Source: Proteinivorax tanatarense (GTDB lineage Bacteria > Bacillota > Proteinivoracia > Proteinivoracales > Proteinivoracaceae). From it: 64,000 bases of DNA. The stretch's first letter is position 1. Each line of letters starts with the position of its first letter. The notes beneath the pieces are model-generated. The model was not told the DNA's origin. It ran no database searches and saw only the letters and a program-made list of their open reading frames with translations. The position numbers and the translations under genes are program-made. The DNA lies in the NCBI RefSeq assembly GCF_040267685.1, contig NZ_CP158367.1, forward strand, positions 1,736,001 through 1,800,000, read 5' to 3'. This document shows, piece by piece, positions 25,466 through 35,534 of this stretch.

Positions 25466-26770
25466 TTAATATTTTCTAACCACTATACTATTGCTGCCAA
25501 CTTTTACAACTTCCACTTTTTCTTTAGCAGCTATATAACCACCCTCCGTCATCACATCATAGCGCTTTCCTTCTATTTCCGCACTACCTGTAGGACGTAA
25601 GGTTGTTAAAGCAACTCCTTTTTTACCAAGCAAATCATCATATTTAGAAGAAGCTACGTAGCCTTTATCTACATCTTCTCGATCGCTTAGTATCAAACGT
25701 TTTATCACGTCAGATTTAGATATAAATTTCCAAGAACCTACTAAAATTAGGATAGTAAATGGAATACTAATGGCAATCATAATAAAGCCATCTGAAGCAG
25801 TTTCAGCAGTTAAAAATATACTAAGAATAACTAAGGCTATTCCTCCTATGCCTAACATGCCAAAACCTGCAGCAAAAATATCTACCAAAATTAATATTAA
25901 CCCTAGTATAAAAACCACTATATGTTCCCATTGTGCTAAATCTGCAATCAAATGCCCTGCGAAAAATAAAATAAAACAAGTCACTCCTGTAATTCCAAAA
26001 ACACCAAATCCAGGGCTGATAATTTCAATAAAAAATGCAGCCATTCCAATTGACAGTAGGATTCCACCGACATAGGGACTTGTAATAAATCGTGCAAAAC
26101 TTTCTGCCCATGCTTCGGTAAATTCAATTACTTTATGATCACCGTAACCTAAGTCCTTTAACATTTCGGCACGGGTTGGATATACTCCTTCACAGTACCC
26201 ATATTCTATAGCTTGAGATGTGGTCAAGGTCAGCAGGTGTCCTGATTGGACTAGACCATCAATCTCGCTTTCCCTTCTAACCATTGCAGTTGCTATTTCT
26301 GGATCCCTTCCATTTCTTTCTGCAGCACTTCTCATTGCTGCGTCCCAGTCAGAAAGGGCTTTTTCATCTGCAGTTTGTGAACCTACTATAACTTCTGCAT
26401 CCCCCATTGTGGCAGCATCAGTCATGTAAATGGCATCAGCTGACAAAGCTAAAAATGCCCCCGCTGATATTGCTTGATTATTAACATATGCATATACCGG
26501 AATGTTAGAACCCACAATTGTATCTCTTATTTCTTTAGCTCTTCTTACATAACCCCCGGGAGTATTAATCTCCAGTACTATTAGATCTGCGCCTTTCATT
26601 TCTGCCTCATTAAAAGCTCTATTTAATGTGCGAGGTAATGCGTTGTCTATAGTGCCATCTATTGTGATTACATAAACAACTTGATCAGTATCACCATAAA
26701 CTATACCGCTAAAAAAAGTAAAAAATAACATTGATAGTAGTGCTATGGAAAATAATTTTTTCATTCCCAT
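25466..26770 (-). CDS. nfeD: NfeD-like membrane-bound serine protease (long form)
   Basis: The 434-residue protein starts with a signal segment (residues 4-25). A ClpP-class protease domain follows (about 30-220), with [10 protein letters not shown], the catalytic Ser in [14 protein letters not shown] and a Lys further on. Then come four to five membrane helices (about 230-355) and a C-terminal OB-fold NfeD domain (about 375-434, [18 protein letters not shown]). It is the partner of floA in the same operon. Related proteases cleave stomatin-like proteins in archaea. Confidence 0.92.
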   Translation of the reverse strand: MGMKKLFSIALLSMLFFTFFSGIVYGDTDQVVYVITIDGTIDNALPRTLNRAFNEAEMKGADLIVLEINTPGGYVRRAKEIRDTIVGSNIPVYAYVNNQAISAGAFLALSADAIYMTDAATMGDAEVIVGSQTADEKALSDWDAAMRSAAERNGRDPEIATAMVRRESEIDGLVQSGHLLTLTTSQAIEYGYCEGVYPTRAEMLKDLGYGDHKVIEFTEAWAESFARFITSPYVGGILLSIGMAAFFIEIISPGFGVFGITGVTCFILFFAGHLIADLAQWEHIVVFILGLILILVDIFAAGFGMLGIGGIALVILSIFLTAETASDGFIMIAISIPFTILILVGSWKFISKSDVIKRLILSDREDVDKGYVASSKYDDLLGKKGVALTTLRPTGSAEIEGKRYDVMTEGGYIAAKEKVEVVKVGSNSIVVRKY

Positions 26771-27098
26771 ATCCCCCCTTTTTAATTTTAATGTTCATAA
26801 ATAATTAGGCGATTGCAAAAATCTATAACACTTGAAATAAAAGCACTTTTTATAAATAAATTTCTAGAGCTCAAAAAACTGAGCTTCCTAGTTGCAATGT
26901 CTTTCTGGTTGCTTTTTACCATTTTAAGCCCGCAACTTTCTTAAACTAAAATCCTTATTGGATACTCATACGTTAAATTTATAATCAGATCTAAATTATG
27001 TATATGCCTGTTATATATATTTCTATGTATTTCTTAAAAATTCCTTCATTTATATTTATTGTTAGCCAAATTTAAAGAAAAATTAAAATTATTAAGTA
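26771..27098. other. AT-rich intergenic stretch upstream of nfeD
   Basis: No ORF or known RNA is visible in these 328 bases. I see a small hairpin at about 26872-26891 (AGCTCA / TGAGCT) and a GTTGC...GCAAC inverted repeat near 26905-26940, both on the nfeD-proximal side. The promoter of nfeD-floA should lie here, but I could not find a clear -35/-10 pair. Confidence 0.4.
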
Positions 27099-27128
27099 GA
27101 AAAGCTACCCTTTTTAGGGTAGCTTTTT
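27099..27128 (-). terminator. Terminator after yqeY
   Basis: The hairpin AAAAGCTACCC / GGGTAGCTTTT (6-nt loop) with flanking A and T runs lies just past the yqeY stop. It closes the rpsU-yqeY transcript. Confidence 0.88.
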
Positions 27129-27130
27129 AA

Positions 27131-27574
27131 CTAATTAAGTTTTTTACTAACTATTTGGCTTACCAGCTTACCGTCTGCTTTTCCTTGTACCTTTGGCATT
27201 ATTGCAGACATTAACTTGCCCATTTCTTTTTTTAAAGAAATTCCAGTTTCTTCAATTGTGGATTCTACTAAAGTTTCAATTTCTTCTTCTGTCAATTGTT
27301 TAGGCAAGTAAACCTGTATAATATCTATTTCTTTTTTAAGTTTTTCTACATCATCAGGTCTATCCGCCTTTTTGTAATCCTCAATAGAGTCACGACGTTT
27401 TTTTACTTCCTTGTTAAGTATTTGAAACGATTCATCATCATCAAGTGGAGTACCTTTATCTATTTCAGCATACTTCAACTCAGAACGTATCATCCTTATT
27501 ACTGTGAGGGCAAACTTATCTTTTTCTTTCATGGCAGTTTTCATATCTCTTGTCAAACGTTCTACCACACTCAC
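27131..27574 (-). CDS. yqeY: GatB/YqeY domain protein
   Basis: The 147-residue protein resembles the C-terminal tRNA-binding helical domain of the GatB amidotransferase subunit, as a stand-alone protein. Typical parts are TRDMKTAMKEKDKFALTVIRMIRSE, the RRDSIEDYKKADRPD segment and the tail MGKLMSAIMPKVQGKADGKLVSQIV. Its precise role is unknown; a link to tRNA or translation is inferred from the domain. It follows rpsU by 30 bases, the common Firmicutes arrangement. Confidence 0.92.
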   Translation of the reverse strand: MSVVERLTRDMKTAMKEKDKFALTVIRMIRSELKYAEIDKGTPLDDDESFQILNKEVKKRRDSIEDYKKADRPDDVEKLKKEIDIIQVYLPKQLTEEEIETLVESTIEETGISLKKEMGKLMSAIMPKVQGKADGKLVSQIVSKKLN

Positions 27575-27604
27575 GATAGTTCCTCCTTCAGCACTATAAC
27601 CTAA

Positions 27605-27784
27605 CTAGTACTTTTTCTTCTTTTTGCGAGCCGCCTCTGATTTCTTTTTACGTTTCACACTTGGTTTATCGTAAAATTCTCTTTTACGAGCCTCTGATAG
27701 TATTCCCGAGCGTTGGCATGTACGTTTAAACCTTCTTAAGGCGTTGTCAAGTGATTCATTTTTGCCAATTTTAACTTCAGCCAC
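27605..27784 (-). CDS. rpsU: 30S ribosomal protein S21
   Basis: This 59-residue small-subunit protein acts in initiation near the anti-Shine-Dalgarno region. The translation [20 protein letters not shown], then [19 protein letters not shown] and a Lys-rich tail, is a textbook S21. It starts with a GTG at 27784 behind GGGAGGGA. A near-perfect sigma-A promoter with an overlapping palindrome lies upstream, and yqeY follows. Confidence 0.95.
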   Translation of the reverse strand: MAEVKIGKNESLDNALRRFKRTCQRSGILSEARKREFYDKPSVKRKKKSEAARKKKKKY

Positions 27785-27844
27785 TTAGCTTCCCTCCCCT
27801 CGTACTACCACACAATATAATTAAATATGGGTATTCCCATAGCA

Positions 27845-27876
27845 TAACAATTCTATTATACAAAATAGAATTGTTA
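27845..27876. repeat. 13-bp palindrome over the rpsU promoter
   Basis: A perfect inverted repeat (arms TAACAATTCTATT at 27845-27857 and AATAGAATTGTTA at 27864-27876, 6-base spacer) covers the -10 element and most of the spacer of the rpsU promoter. It is followed toward rpsU by a smaller palindrome at 27827-27840 (ATGGG / CCCAT). Without a T run it does not look like a terminator of the HIT gene. An operator is the more likely reading. Confidence 0.6.
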
Positions 27877-27883
27877 CTGTCAA
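27855..27883 (-). promoter_or_regulatory. Consensus sigma-A promoter of rpsU-yqeY
   Basis: The minus strand reads TTGACA (27878-27883), a 17-base spacer and TATAAT (27855-27860): a perfect consensus. The start site would be about 65 bases before the rpsU GTG. Confidence 0.8.
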
Positions 27884-27894
27884 TTATCTCTATT

Positions 27895-28224
27895 TTAACC
27901 AGGCGGCCATTTGAGCTGCCGCTTTCCTAAAAGATGAAAGTGAAGATGGTCAACAGTTTGTCCTCCCAAACTACCACAGTTGTTTACAACCCTGAACCCT
28001 TCTTCTAAATCTAATTTTTCCGCTATCTCTTTTATAGCTGAAAAAATTTTGCTGATTTCTTCAGGTGGTGTCTCTTTAACATTAGAAAAATGCTTTTTGG
28101 GGATTATCAATACATGTACAGGGGCCTGTGGTTCAATATCATTAAACGCTAGTATTTCATCTGACTCAAAAACTTTGTCAGATGGAATTTCATCTTTTAT
28201 TATTTTACAAAAAAGGCATGACAT
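27895..28224 (-). CDS. HIT family nucleotide hydrolase (HinT-like)
   Basis: This purine nucleoside phosphoramidase-like protein of 109 residues has the histidine triad DHLHFHLLG near residues 92-100, the LIIPKKH strand, and an N-terminal CLFCKII with a zinc C-x2-C typical of Firmicutes members. It has a tight reading frame with a good site upstream. It is between the heat-shock/mtaB group and rpsU, as in many Clostridia. Confidence 0.93.
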   Translation of the reverse strand: MSCLFCKIIKDEIPSDKVFESDEILAFNDIEPQAPVHVLIIPKKHFSNVKETPPEEISKIFSAIKEIAEKLDLEEGFRVVNNCGSLGGQTVDHLHFHLLGKRQLKWPPG

Positions 28225-28305
28225 AAAAATTCACCCCCTTACTATAGACTAGCTTTGATATGTACTTCTACTCTTTTATATACTTACCTGCTCTATATTT
28301 AAAAA

Positions 28306-28800
28306 TTATCTGGGGTTTACCTTTACTTCAATATTATCTTTTTTTTCTCCTCTAGAATCATAGAAGTTCCAGCTTATAGAGTTAATGCTTATATCTTTAG
28401 GTTTAGGTATAATATAAATTTTATAAGTATCCTTTTTTTCTGAAGAAAAGATATTATAATAAGTTTCGCCAAATTCATCAACATTCTCTACTAAATCCTG
28501 AACGGTAAAGTTTACAGATATAAGGGCCAGTTGATTGTTATCATCAAAAGAGTAATCTGGGTGAGGAATAGAGTTTGTATCAAGATAGTTCACCCATGTA
28601 TCTAAATTATCGATTACAACTAGCTCTTTACCATGTTTTAATCGTCCTTGGTCTACATTTACTACATGAATTGCTTCTCCATCGACTGTGGCAGTAGTGC
28701 TTTTTGTCATAGAGTCATATACTGTAATTACTATAAGCAAACAAATTAGTATAGCTAGTGGAAATAATCTTTTTCTTTCAAGGATTAAAATTCTTGTCAT
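28306..28800 (-). CDS. Uncharacterised membrane-anchored extracytoplasmic protein
   Basis: The 164-residue protein has one N-terminal transmembrane helix (about 12-28, FPLAILICLLIVITVY) and an extracytoplasmic domain with mixed strands (about 35-164). I do not recognise the fold. I chose the ATG at 28800 because GGGAGG lies 8 bases before it; a longer frame to 28836 lacks a site. It lies between mtaB and the HIT gene on the same strand, 90 bases after mtaB. Confidence 0.6.
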   Translation of the reverse strand: MTRILILERKRLFPLAILICLLIVITVYDSMTKSTTATVDGEAIHVVNVDQGRLKHGKELVVIDNLDTWVNYLDTNSIPHPDYSFDDNNQLALISVNFTVQDLVENVDEFGETYYNIFSSEKKDTYKIYIIPKPKDISINSISWNFYDSRGEKKDNIEVKVNPR

Positions 28801-28889
28801 CTTTATATCCTCCCATAAAACCTCCTTAAAATTCATCAGAGGTTATTTTATATTCCCACTATTACTATATGAACTCATCTTTCTTTAAA

Positions 28890-30179
28890 TTACTCTATAT
28901 TTCCTGCTACCCCATCTTTTGTTAAGTTATTTATTAAAACATTCCTTACATGACCTATATATTTCTTTTCTCCTGGACAGTACACCTTAACATAATTGGA
29001 GCTATGTCCAATCATGTTACCATCAGAATACTGTTCAAACAACACTTCTAGCTTTGATCCTAAAAACTTCTTATTATATTGAGTTTTTAATAAATTAGCT
29101 TGTTGAGCCAGCTCTTTTGCTCGCCTGTCTTTTATTTCTCCAGTAATCTGTCGTGACATTTTACTTGCCTTTGTTCCTTCTCGCATCGAATATTTAAATA
29201 CATGTATATCACTAAAACCTACCTTTTTAATAAATTGTAGATTTTGCTTAAAATTTTCTTCTGTTTCAGAAGGGAATCCTACCATAACATCTGTTGTTAT
29301 AGCTACATCTTTAACAATTTCTCTTATTTTAGAAACAGTTTCTAAAAAGTAAGCAGAATCATATTTCCTACCCATTTTTTTCAAAATTTCATCACTTCCA
29401 TTTTGCAAAGGAATATGAAAATGATTGCATAAGTTAGGGGACACTTTTATAGCCTCTAATAGTTCTGTATCAAAATCCGTAGGTTCCACAGAACTTAAAC
29501 GTACTCTGTTAAGGTTTTCTATTTTTCCTAATCGATGAACAACGTCAGCCAAAGAAACATCATCTTCTTGATCCCTACCATAAGAGCCTAAGTGTATCCC
29601 TGTAAGAACCACTTCTTTAAAGCCTTCATCAATTAATTTTTTTATATCTGATATTATTTCATCAATAGGCTTACTTCTAATAGGCCCCCGTGCATAAGGA
29701 ACAATGCAGTAAGAGCAAAAATTGTCACAGCCTTCTTGAATTTTTAATGTGGCCCTCTTTCTCTTTCGTTCATCAGGTATAGGCAGATTATAAAATTCAT
29801 TTAATTTTTGCCTTGAAGATACTAAAATTTTATTTTTTGAGCTTCCCTGCTCGATTATATCAACGATTTTATGTTTTTTATCATTACCTATAATTAAGTC
29901 CACCCCTGGAATTTTTGCTATCTCTTCGCTGGCAGTTTGTGAATAACATCCTGTCACCACTACTAGCCCGTCAGGAGCGGTACGCACTGCTCTTCTAATC
30001 ATCTGCCTGGATTTTCTACTCCCCGCTTGAGTTACTGTACAGGTATTGATTACATAAACCGAAGCTTTTTCATTAAAATCCACTACACGGTATCCTTGCT
30101 GTTTAAACAGCTGGGCTAGGCTATCTGTTTCGTCCCTATTCACTTTGCATCCTAAAGTATAAAAAGCAACAGTTGCCAT
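28890..30179 (-). CDS. mtaB: tRNA (N6-threonylcarbamoyladenosine37) methylthiotransferase MtaB
   Basis: This radical-SAM enzyme adds a methylthio group to t6A37 of tRNAs. The 429-residue protein has the UPF0004 domain with cluster ligands in TLGCKVNRDE, NTCTVT and VTGCYSQ, the radical-SAM motif CDNFCSYCIVPYARG near 150-164, and a C-terminal TRAM domain. It lies 4 bases after rsmE, at the tail of the hrcA-dnaK-dnaJ-prmA-rsmE group. Confidence 0.95.
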   Translation of the reverse strand: MATVAFYTLGCKVNRDETDSLAQLFKQQGYRVVDFNEKASVYVINTCTVTQAGSRKSRQMIRRAVRTAPDGLVVVTGCYSQTASEEIAKIPGVDLIIGNDKKHKIVDIIEQGSSKNKILVSSRQKLNEFYNLPIPDERKRKRATLKIQEGCDNFCSYCIVPYARGPIRSKPIDEIISDIKKLIDEGFKEVVLTGIHLGSYGRDQEDDVSLADVVHRLGKIENLNRVRLSSVEPTDFDTELLEAIKVSPNLCNHFHIPLQNGSDEILKKMGRKYDSAYFLETVSKIREIVKDVAITTDVMVGFPSETEENFKQNLQFIKKVGFSDIHVFKYSMREGTKASKMSRQITGEIKDRRAKELAQQANLLKTQYNKKFLGSKLEVLFEQYSDGNMIGHSSNYVKVYCPGEKKYIGHVRNVLINNLTKDGVAGNIE

Positions 30180-30183
30180 TACT

Positions 30184-30921
30184 CTAACCTCCTAGCTCTC
30201 CTAGGGCATACATTAGTATTGATGTTGCAGAAATCGCTGCAGTTTCAGCCCTTAAAATTCTTTTACCTAAAGTAATTGTTTGAAATGAGCTTAATTGATT
30301 AATTTCTTCGTAAGAAAAACCTCCCTCAGGACCAATAAACAATATTATTCGTCCTTTAGTTGCTTTTAGTTTATCCAAATTAATTTGTTCTTTACATTCT
30401 TTTTCCCAAGGGATCAGCAACATATCAGTGTTTTTTAGCTGCTGATTAAAGCAATGTAAATCTTTTATAATTTTAACAGAAGGAACTTTTAATCTACCAC
30501 TTTGTTCAGTGGCTTCTTTACATACTTTTTTTAGCCGCTCCTCTTTTTTCCTTATTCTGTTATCATCTATCTTTACTACTGATCTTTCAGTTATAATAGG
30601 CCAAATATAGTTTGCACCTAATTCAGTTGCTTTTTGAACAACCAGTTCGTTTTTATCACCTTTTAAGTATCCAAATGCAACTACTAAGTCTGTCTTAGGT
30701 TCCATACCTTCTGAATTAACTTTCGTCAAAACCTTTAAATTCACCATTTTTTTTTCAATGGAAATAACCGAGGAAATATATTCCCCGGCTTCATTAAAAA
30801 CTTTTATTTTGTCTCCTGTCTTTAATCTTAGTACTTTACTTACATAATGGGATGTTTCCTTGCTAAGCTCTATTATTCTACCCGCAGACAAACCTTCACC
30901 ATGATAAATTCTGAACATCAT
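30184..30921 (-). CDS. rsmE: 16S rRNA (uracil1498-N3)-methyltransferase RsmE
   Basis: This SPOUT-class methyltransferase modifies U1498 of 16S rRNA. The 245-residue protein starts with the MMFRIYHGEGL PUA-like domain and has the knot motifs LFIGPEGGFSYEEI and TLGKRILRAETA. I chose the ATG at 30921, which overlaps the prmA stop as ATGA and has GAGGTGG upstream. It is coupled to prmA before it and mtaB after it. Confidence 0.94.
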   Translation of the reverse strand: MMFRIYHGEGLSAGRIIELSKETSHYVSKVLRLKTGDKIKVFNEAGEYISSVISIEKKMVNLKVLTKVNSEGMEPKTDLVVAFGYLKGDKNELVVQKATELGANYIWPIITERSVVKIDDNRIRKKEERLKKVCKEATEQSGRLKVPSVKIIKDLHCFNQQLKNTDMLLIPWEKECKEQINLDKLKATKGRIILFIGPEGGFSYEEINQLSSFQTITLGKRILRAETAAISATSILMYALGELGG

Positions 30922-31841
30922 TTCCACCTCTGAGCTGTTATACAGACCCATTCACCGTCAGTATCTATGTCTTTGATAGTATACCCATTTTTATTTAAAC
31001 TTTCCACAACTTCTTTCTGCCTAGAAAGAATAACCCCCGACAATACCAAAGTTCCCTCTTTTTTTATATACGAATTTAAATTAGGTAAAATTTTCAGAAT
31101 TACATCAGCAATAATGTTAATAATCACAAAATCTGCCTCAAAAAGAGTTTTTTCTTCAATGTTACCCGAAATAAATTCTATATTATTTAAGTTGTTAAGC
31201 TCCAGGTTACTTTTAGCAACTTTAATAGCCGTAGAGTCGATGTCCAATCCTACAACTTCAGAAGCTCCCAATTTTGAAGCGGCTATCGATAACACCCCAG
31301 AACCACACCCTATATCAATCACCTTGTCACCTTTTTTTATGTTTTGGACTAACTTTTTTAAGCACATACTTGTTGTTGGATGTGTCCCTGTTCCAAAAGC
31401 TTGACCTGGATCTAGTTCTATTACAACATCGTTAGGTTTAGTTTCATAACCTTCCCATGAGGGTTTTATGATAAGATTTGGTGCCACCTCCACCGGTTTA
31501 AAATATTTTTTCCAATGGTTGGCCCAGTCATTCTCCGACAGCTGTGAAGTGGTTACTGCATTTTTATCTGTTTTTTTACAGTTTAGTTGAACAAAAGTTT
31601 TAATGGCTGATAATGTATCAAAAACTTGGTTATCCATAGGAAGATAGCATTTGACTATTATATTTTCATCCAAGTCCAGTAAATCAACACTATAAGAGTC
31701 CCATCTGTTATCTTTAATGTAATTTTCTATTATCGAAGGGTCCTCTATAACTACCCCTCCTATACCCAACTCATGAATATAGTTATTTAATACTTCTAAC
31801 TCTTCTGTATCAGTTGTTATTTTTACCTCTAACCACTCCAC
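30918..31841 (-). CDS. prmA: Ribosomal protein L11 methyltransferase PrmA
   Basis: This SAM-dependent enzyme trimethylates ribosomal protein L11. The 307-residue protein has the N-terminal substrate-binding domain (MEWLEVKITTDTEELEVLNN) and the Rossmann domain: VIDIGCGSGVLSI, VGLDIDSTAI, and the family motif DPGQAFGTGTHPTT. It lies 15 bases after dnaJ and overlaps rsmE. Confidence 0.95.
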   Translation of the reverse strand: MEWLEVKITTDTEELEVLNNYIHELGIGGVVIEDPSIIENYIKDNRWDSYSVDLLDLDENIIVKCYLPMDNQVFDTLSAIKTFVQLNCKKTDKNAVTTSQLSENDWANHWKKYFKPVEVAPNLIIKPSWEGYETKPNDVVIELDPGQAFGTGTHPTTSMCLKKLVQNIKKGDKVIDIGCGSGVLSIAASKLGASEVVGLDIDSTAIKVAKSNLELNNLNNIEFISGNIEEKTLFEADFVIINIIADVILKILPNLNSYIKKEGTLVLSGVILSRQKEVVESLNKNGYTIKDIDTDGEWVCITAQRWK

Positions 31842-31856
31842 TGCTCAAACACTCCT

Positions 31857-32984
31857 TTATTTAAAAGCGTCTTTTACTCTGTTTAATATACCTTTTCCGC
31901 TTGAATCTATGTCATCGCCCCGTAACTCGGCAATCTTCTCTAAAAGTTCCCTCTCTTCTTTGTCTACCTTTTTAGGGATAGTCACTTTTACTTTTACATG
32001 ATGATCACCACGACCGTTACCGCGAAGATACGGTATCCCCTTATCTTTAAGTTTAAAGATGGTGCCACTTTGTGTGCCTGCAGGAATTTTTAACTTTCCT
32101 TTTCCATCTAAAGTGTCAACTTCTATTTCAACCCCTAATGCCCCTTGGACATAACTGATAGTTTCCTCACTTATTACTTCATTATCTCTACGGTTGAATT
32201 TAGGATGAGGTCTAACATTTAAATAAACATACAGGTCTCCTGACGGACCTCCTTTGTTGCCTGGTTCACCTTCACCACTAACTCGTAATCTAGAACCATG
32301 ATCTACACCAGCCGGGATATTAACATTGATTGTTTTTCTTTTATTATATTTACCTTGACCATGACACTTTGAGCAAGGATCCTTTATTTGAGTTCCTTCC
32401 CCTTCACATTGGGGACATGGACTAGCACTAACAAATTGACCTAAAGGTGTGTTCTGGGTCTTTCTAATTTCACCAGTTCCATTACAAGTAGAGCATTTTG
32501 TAACGGAATCCGACGACTTTGCGCCTGTTCCCTTACACTTTTCACACCGCTCCATTTTTTCTACTTCTATATTTTTTTCAACCCCAAAAGCTGCTTCTTC
32601 AAATGATATATTCATATCATATCGTAAATCTCTTCCACGGGTCGGGCCTGTTCTTCTTGTAGTACGGCCACCAAAACCGCCTCCAAAAAAAGAGTCAAAA
32701 ATATCTTCAAATCCGCCAAAACCTTGCCCACCAAAACCTTGGCCTTGCCCACCAAAATTATCAAAATCAGCATGACCAAATTGATCATACTGCTGACGCT
32801 TTTGTGGGTCACTTAACACTTCATAAGCTTCTTTAGCTTCTTTAAACTTTGTTTCTGCTTCTTTGTTTCCTGGGTTAACGTCAGGGTGGTATTTCCTAGC
32901 CAGCTTTCTATAAGCTTTTTTTATTTCTTGCTCACTGGCATTTTTATCTACCCCTAAAACCTCATAAAAGTCTTTTTTATTCAT
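31857..32984 (-). CDS. dnaJ: Chaperone DnaJ
   Basis: This Hsp40 co-chaperone stimulates the DnaK ATPase. The 375-residue protein has the J domain ([24 protein letters not shown] in KYHPDVNPG), a Gly/Phe-rich linker (about 72-100), four CxxCxGxG zinc repeats ([32 protein letters not shown]) and C-terminal client-binding domains. A dnaK terminator lies between it and dnaK, so some transcripts stop there. Confidence 0.96.
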   Translation of the reverse strand: MNKKDFYEVLGVDKNASEQEIKKAYRKLARKYHPDVNPGNKEAETKFKEAKEAYEVLSDPQKRQQYDQFGHADFDNFGGQGQGFGGQGFGGFEDIFDSFFGGGFGGRTTRRTGPTRGRDLRYDMNISFEEAAFGVEKNIEVEKMERCEKCKGTGAKSSDSVTKCSTCNGTGEIRKTQNTPLGQFVSASPCPQCEGEGTQIKDPCSKCHGQGKYNKRKTINVNIPAGVDHGSRLRVSGEGEPGNKGGPSGDLYVYLNVRPHPKFNRRDNEVISEETISYVQGALGVEIEVDTLDGKGKLKIPAGTQSGTIFKLKDKGIPYLRGNGRGDHHVKVKVTIPKKVDKEERELLEKIAELRGDDIDSSGKGILNRVKDAFK

Positions 32985-33035
32985 ATGCTCACCTCATTAA
33001 CTAACCTATCTAAAAAAAAATAACATGATTAGGAG

Positions 33036-33065
33036 AAAAAGTCAAAGCAGGTGCTTTGACTTTTT
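33036..33065 (-). terminator. Terminator between dnaK and dnaJ
   Basis: A 14-bp stem (AAAAAGTCAAAGCA / TGCTTTGACTTTTT) with a T run lies at the end of dnaK. It should reduce read-through to dnaJ and lower dnaJ expression relative to dnaK. Confidence 0.85.
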
Positions 33066-33071
33066 CTTTTG

Positions 33072-34907
33072 TTACTTTTCCTCATCATCTACTTCTGTAA
33101 AATCTGCGTCAACTACATCTTCATCACCTGATTGTTCTCCTTGTTGTGCTTCTTGCTGCTGTTGCTGTTCAGCCGCTTGTTGCTCATAAATTTTTGAGGA
33201 AATTTTATGCAATTCTTCTGATAGTTTGTCAGAAGCTTCCTTTATTTTATCATTATCTTCACCTTTTAATGCTTCTTTTACATCATCAACAAGTTTTTCT
33301 ATTGATTCTTTTTGCTCTTTTTCTACCTTATCTTCTAACTCTTTTAGTGTTTTTTCAGTTGTATAAACTAAATTGTCTGCGTTATTTCTAATCTCAACTT
33401 CTTCTTTACGCTTCTTATCTTCTTCGGCATATTCTTCCGCTTCTTTTACCATACGATCTATCTCTTCCTCATCGATACCACTAGAAGATTGGATAGTTAT
33501 CTTCTGTTCTTTGTTCGTACCTTTATCTTTAGCAGAAACATTTACTATTCCGTTTGCATCAATATCAAATGTTACCTCAATTTGTGGTACTCCTCTTGGG
33601 GCTGGGGGAATACCATCAAGGGTAAATCTGCCCAAAGTTTTATTATATTGAGCCATCTCACGCTCACCTTGTAGAACATGAATGTCTACAGAGGGCTGAT
33701 TATCAGCAGCGGTAGAGAAAACTTGGCTTTTAGATGTTGGAATTGTAGTATTTCTTTCTATTAGCTTTGTAAATACTCCACCTAATGTTTCAATTCCCAA
33801 TGAAAGAGGCGTAACATCTAGCAGTAGTACATCCTTTACATCTCCAGCTAAAACTCCAGCTTGAATTGCCGCTCCCATAGCAACCACTTCATCTGGATTA
33901 ACACCTTTACTTGGGTCTTTACCAAGTTTTTTCTTGATAGCTTCTTGCACTGCTGGTATCCTTGTCGAACCACCAACTAATATAACTCTATCGATTTCAG
34001 ATGCAGACATTTCTGAGTCTTTTAGCGCTCTTTCTGTTGGCTTCATAGTTTTTTCCACTAAGTCAGCAGTAATTTCATTAAACTTAGCTCTTGTTAAGTC
34101 AATATTTAAATGCTGAGGGCCATCTTGATTAGCTGAAATAAATGGAAGATTAATGTTAGTGGTTACAACATTAGAAAGCTCTATTTTTGCTTTTTCAGCA
34201 GCATCTTTTAATCTTTGAAGTGCTGTTTTATCTTTACTTAAGTCTATACCAGTTTCTTTTTTAAACTCAGCTGTTAAGTGTTCTACTATCCTATCATCGA
34301 AATCATCACCACCCAGACGGTTGTTACCGCTGGTAGCTCTAACTTCCACTACATTTTCACCTAACTCTAGCACACTTACATCAAAAGTACCGCCGCCTAA
34401 GTCAAAAACTAGCACAGTTTGGTCATCTTCCGCTTTATCTAAACCATATGCTAAAGCTGCAGCAGTAGGTTCATTTATTATCCTAAGCACTTCTAGCCCT
34501 GCTATTTTCCCAGCATCTTTTGTAGCTTGACGTTGACTATCACTAAAGTATGCAGGCACTGTAATAACAGCCTGAGTAACTTTTTCCCCTAAATAACTTT
34601 CAGCATCTGCCTTTAGTTTTTGTAGCGTAAAAGCAGAAATTTCTTGTGGTGTATATTCTTTGTCACCTATTTTTTCTTTATGGTTTGTTCCCATGTGCCT
34701 CTTTATAGATGCAACTGTATTTGGGTTAGTGATAGCTTGATTTTTTGCAGTTTGCCCTACTAACCTTTCACCATCTTTTTTAAAACCTACTACTGATGGA
34801 GTTGTTCTACTCCCTTCAGCATTTGTTATTACGGTTGGCTCTCCACCTTCCATAACTGAAACCACTGAATTTGTTGTTCCTAAATCAATTCCAATTACCT
34901 TTCCCAT
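33072..34907 (-). CDS. dnaK: Chaperone DnaK (Hsp70)
   Basis: The 611-residue chaperone has the full actin-like ATPase domain ([16 protein letters not shown] at 4-19, [26 protein letters not shown]), the interdomain linker [16 protein letters not shown] and the substrate-binding domain. The C-terminal tail is Gln-rich and ends in an acidic DEEK. It follows grpE by about 30 bases in the hrcA operon. Confidence 0.98.
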   Translation of the reverse strand: MGKVIGIDLGTTNSVVSVMEGGEPTVITNAEGSRTTPSVVGFKKDGERLVGQTAKNQAITNPNTVASIKRHMGTNHKEKIGDKEYTPQEISAFTLQKLKADAESYLGEKVTQAVITVPAYFSDSQRQATKDAGKIAGLEVLRIINEPTAAALAYGLDKAEDDQTVLVFDLGGGTFDVSVLELGENVVEVRATSGNNRLGGDDFDDRIVEHLTAEFKKETGIDLSKDKTALQRLKDAAEKAKIELSNVVTTNINLPFISANQDGPQHLNIDLTRAKFNEITADLVEKTMKPTERALKDSEMSASEIDRVILVGGSTRIPAVQEAIKKKLGKDPSKGVNPDEVVAMGAAIQAGVLAGDVKDVLLLDVTPLSLGIETLGGVFTKLIERNTTIPTSKSQVFSTAADNQPSVDIHVLQGEREMAQYNKTLGRFTLDGIPPAPRGVPQIEVTFDIDANGIVNVSAKDKGTNKEQKITIQSSSGIDEEEIDRMVKEAEEYAEEDKKRKEEVEIRNNADNLVYTTEKTLKELEDKVEKEQKESIEKLVDDVKEALKGEDNDKIKEASDKLSEELHKISSKIYEQQAAEQQQQQEAQQGEQSGDEDVVDADFTEVDDEEK

Positions 34908-34936
34908 ATCTTTTACCTCCTAATTTTCAATTATGT

Positions 34937-35515
34937 TTATTTAGATACTTTGACCATAGATGGTCTAAGCAGTTTATCATTAAGTAAGTAACCTTTTCTC
35001 ATAACTTCTATAACAACATCTTTTTCTACATCATGCTTTTCCTCTTGCATTACCGCCTCATGTAAAGTAGGGTCGAAAAGTTTATTTAATGCTTCGATCT
35101 CTTGTAGCCCCTCTTTTTTTAAGATATCTATAAACTGTTTTAAAATCATTTCTACGCCTTTTCGAAACCCATCATCTTGTTGGTTCTGTAATGCTAGCTC
35201 AAAGTTGTCTAATACGGGGAGCAAGTTTAATATCAAATCTGCATTAGCATTTTTGGTAAGCTCCCTTTTTTCTTTTGCTGTTCTTTTTCTAAAATTGTCA
35301 AAATCCGCTTGTAGTCTAGCCAGTTGGCCCAGTAGCTCATTGTTCTTTTCCTTTTGATTTTCTAATTCATTATTTAATGATTTAACATCCTGTTCTAGAT
35401 TTTGATCATTTTGTTGTTCTTGTCTTTTTTCTTCATTACCTTTTTTGCTATCTGTTTGTTGCTGTTCTTCATCTTTTAACTCTTCATCATTGCTTTCCAC
35501 ACTTTTTGTTGACAA
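34937..35515 (-). CDS. grpE: Nucleotide exchange factor GrpE
   Basis: This protein releases ADP from DnaK. It has a long acidic and Gln-rich N-terminal part, a coiled coil (about 45-95, with LLGQLARLQADFDNFRKRT) and the C-terminal beta domain (LFDPTLHEAVMQEEK, ...LLRPSMVKVSK). No ATG is available. I favour the TTG at 35515 with GGGAG eight bases upstream over the TTG at 35542, which has no site. It begins about 20 bases after hrcA. Confidence 0.94.
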   Translation of the reverse strand: MSTKSVESNDEELKDEEQQQTDSKKGNEEKRQEQQNDQNLEQDVKSLNNELENQKEKNNELLGQLARLQADFDNFRKRTAKEKRELTKNANADLILNLLPVLDNFELALQNQQDDGFRKGVEMILKQFIDILKKEGLQEIEALNKLFDPTLHEAVMQEEKHDVEKDVVIEVMRKGYLLNDKLLRPSMVKVSK

Positions 35516-35534
35516 GGCTTTCACTCCCTTATTT

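Noticed and set aside
26771-27098. Possible 6S-like or other small RNA before nfeD
   Set aside because: Only short scattered inverted repeats are present, with no promoter-terminator pair or recognisable fold.
27296-27604. Plus-strand open frame of 102 codons opposite yqeY
   Set aside because: It is a shadow of yqeY with low-complexity hydrophobic content and no ribosome-binding site.
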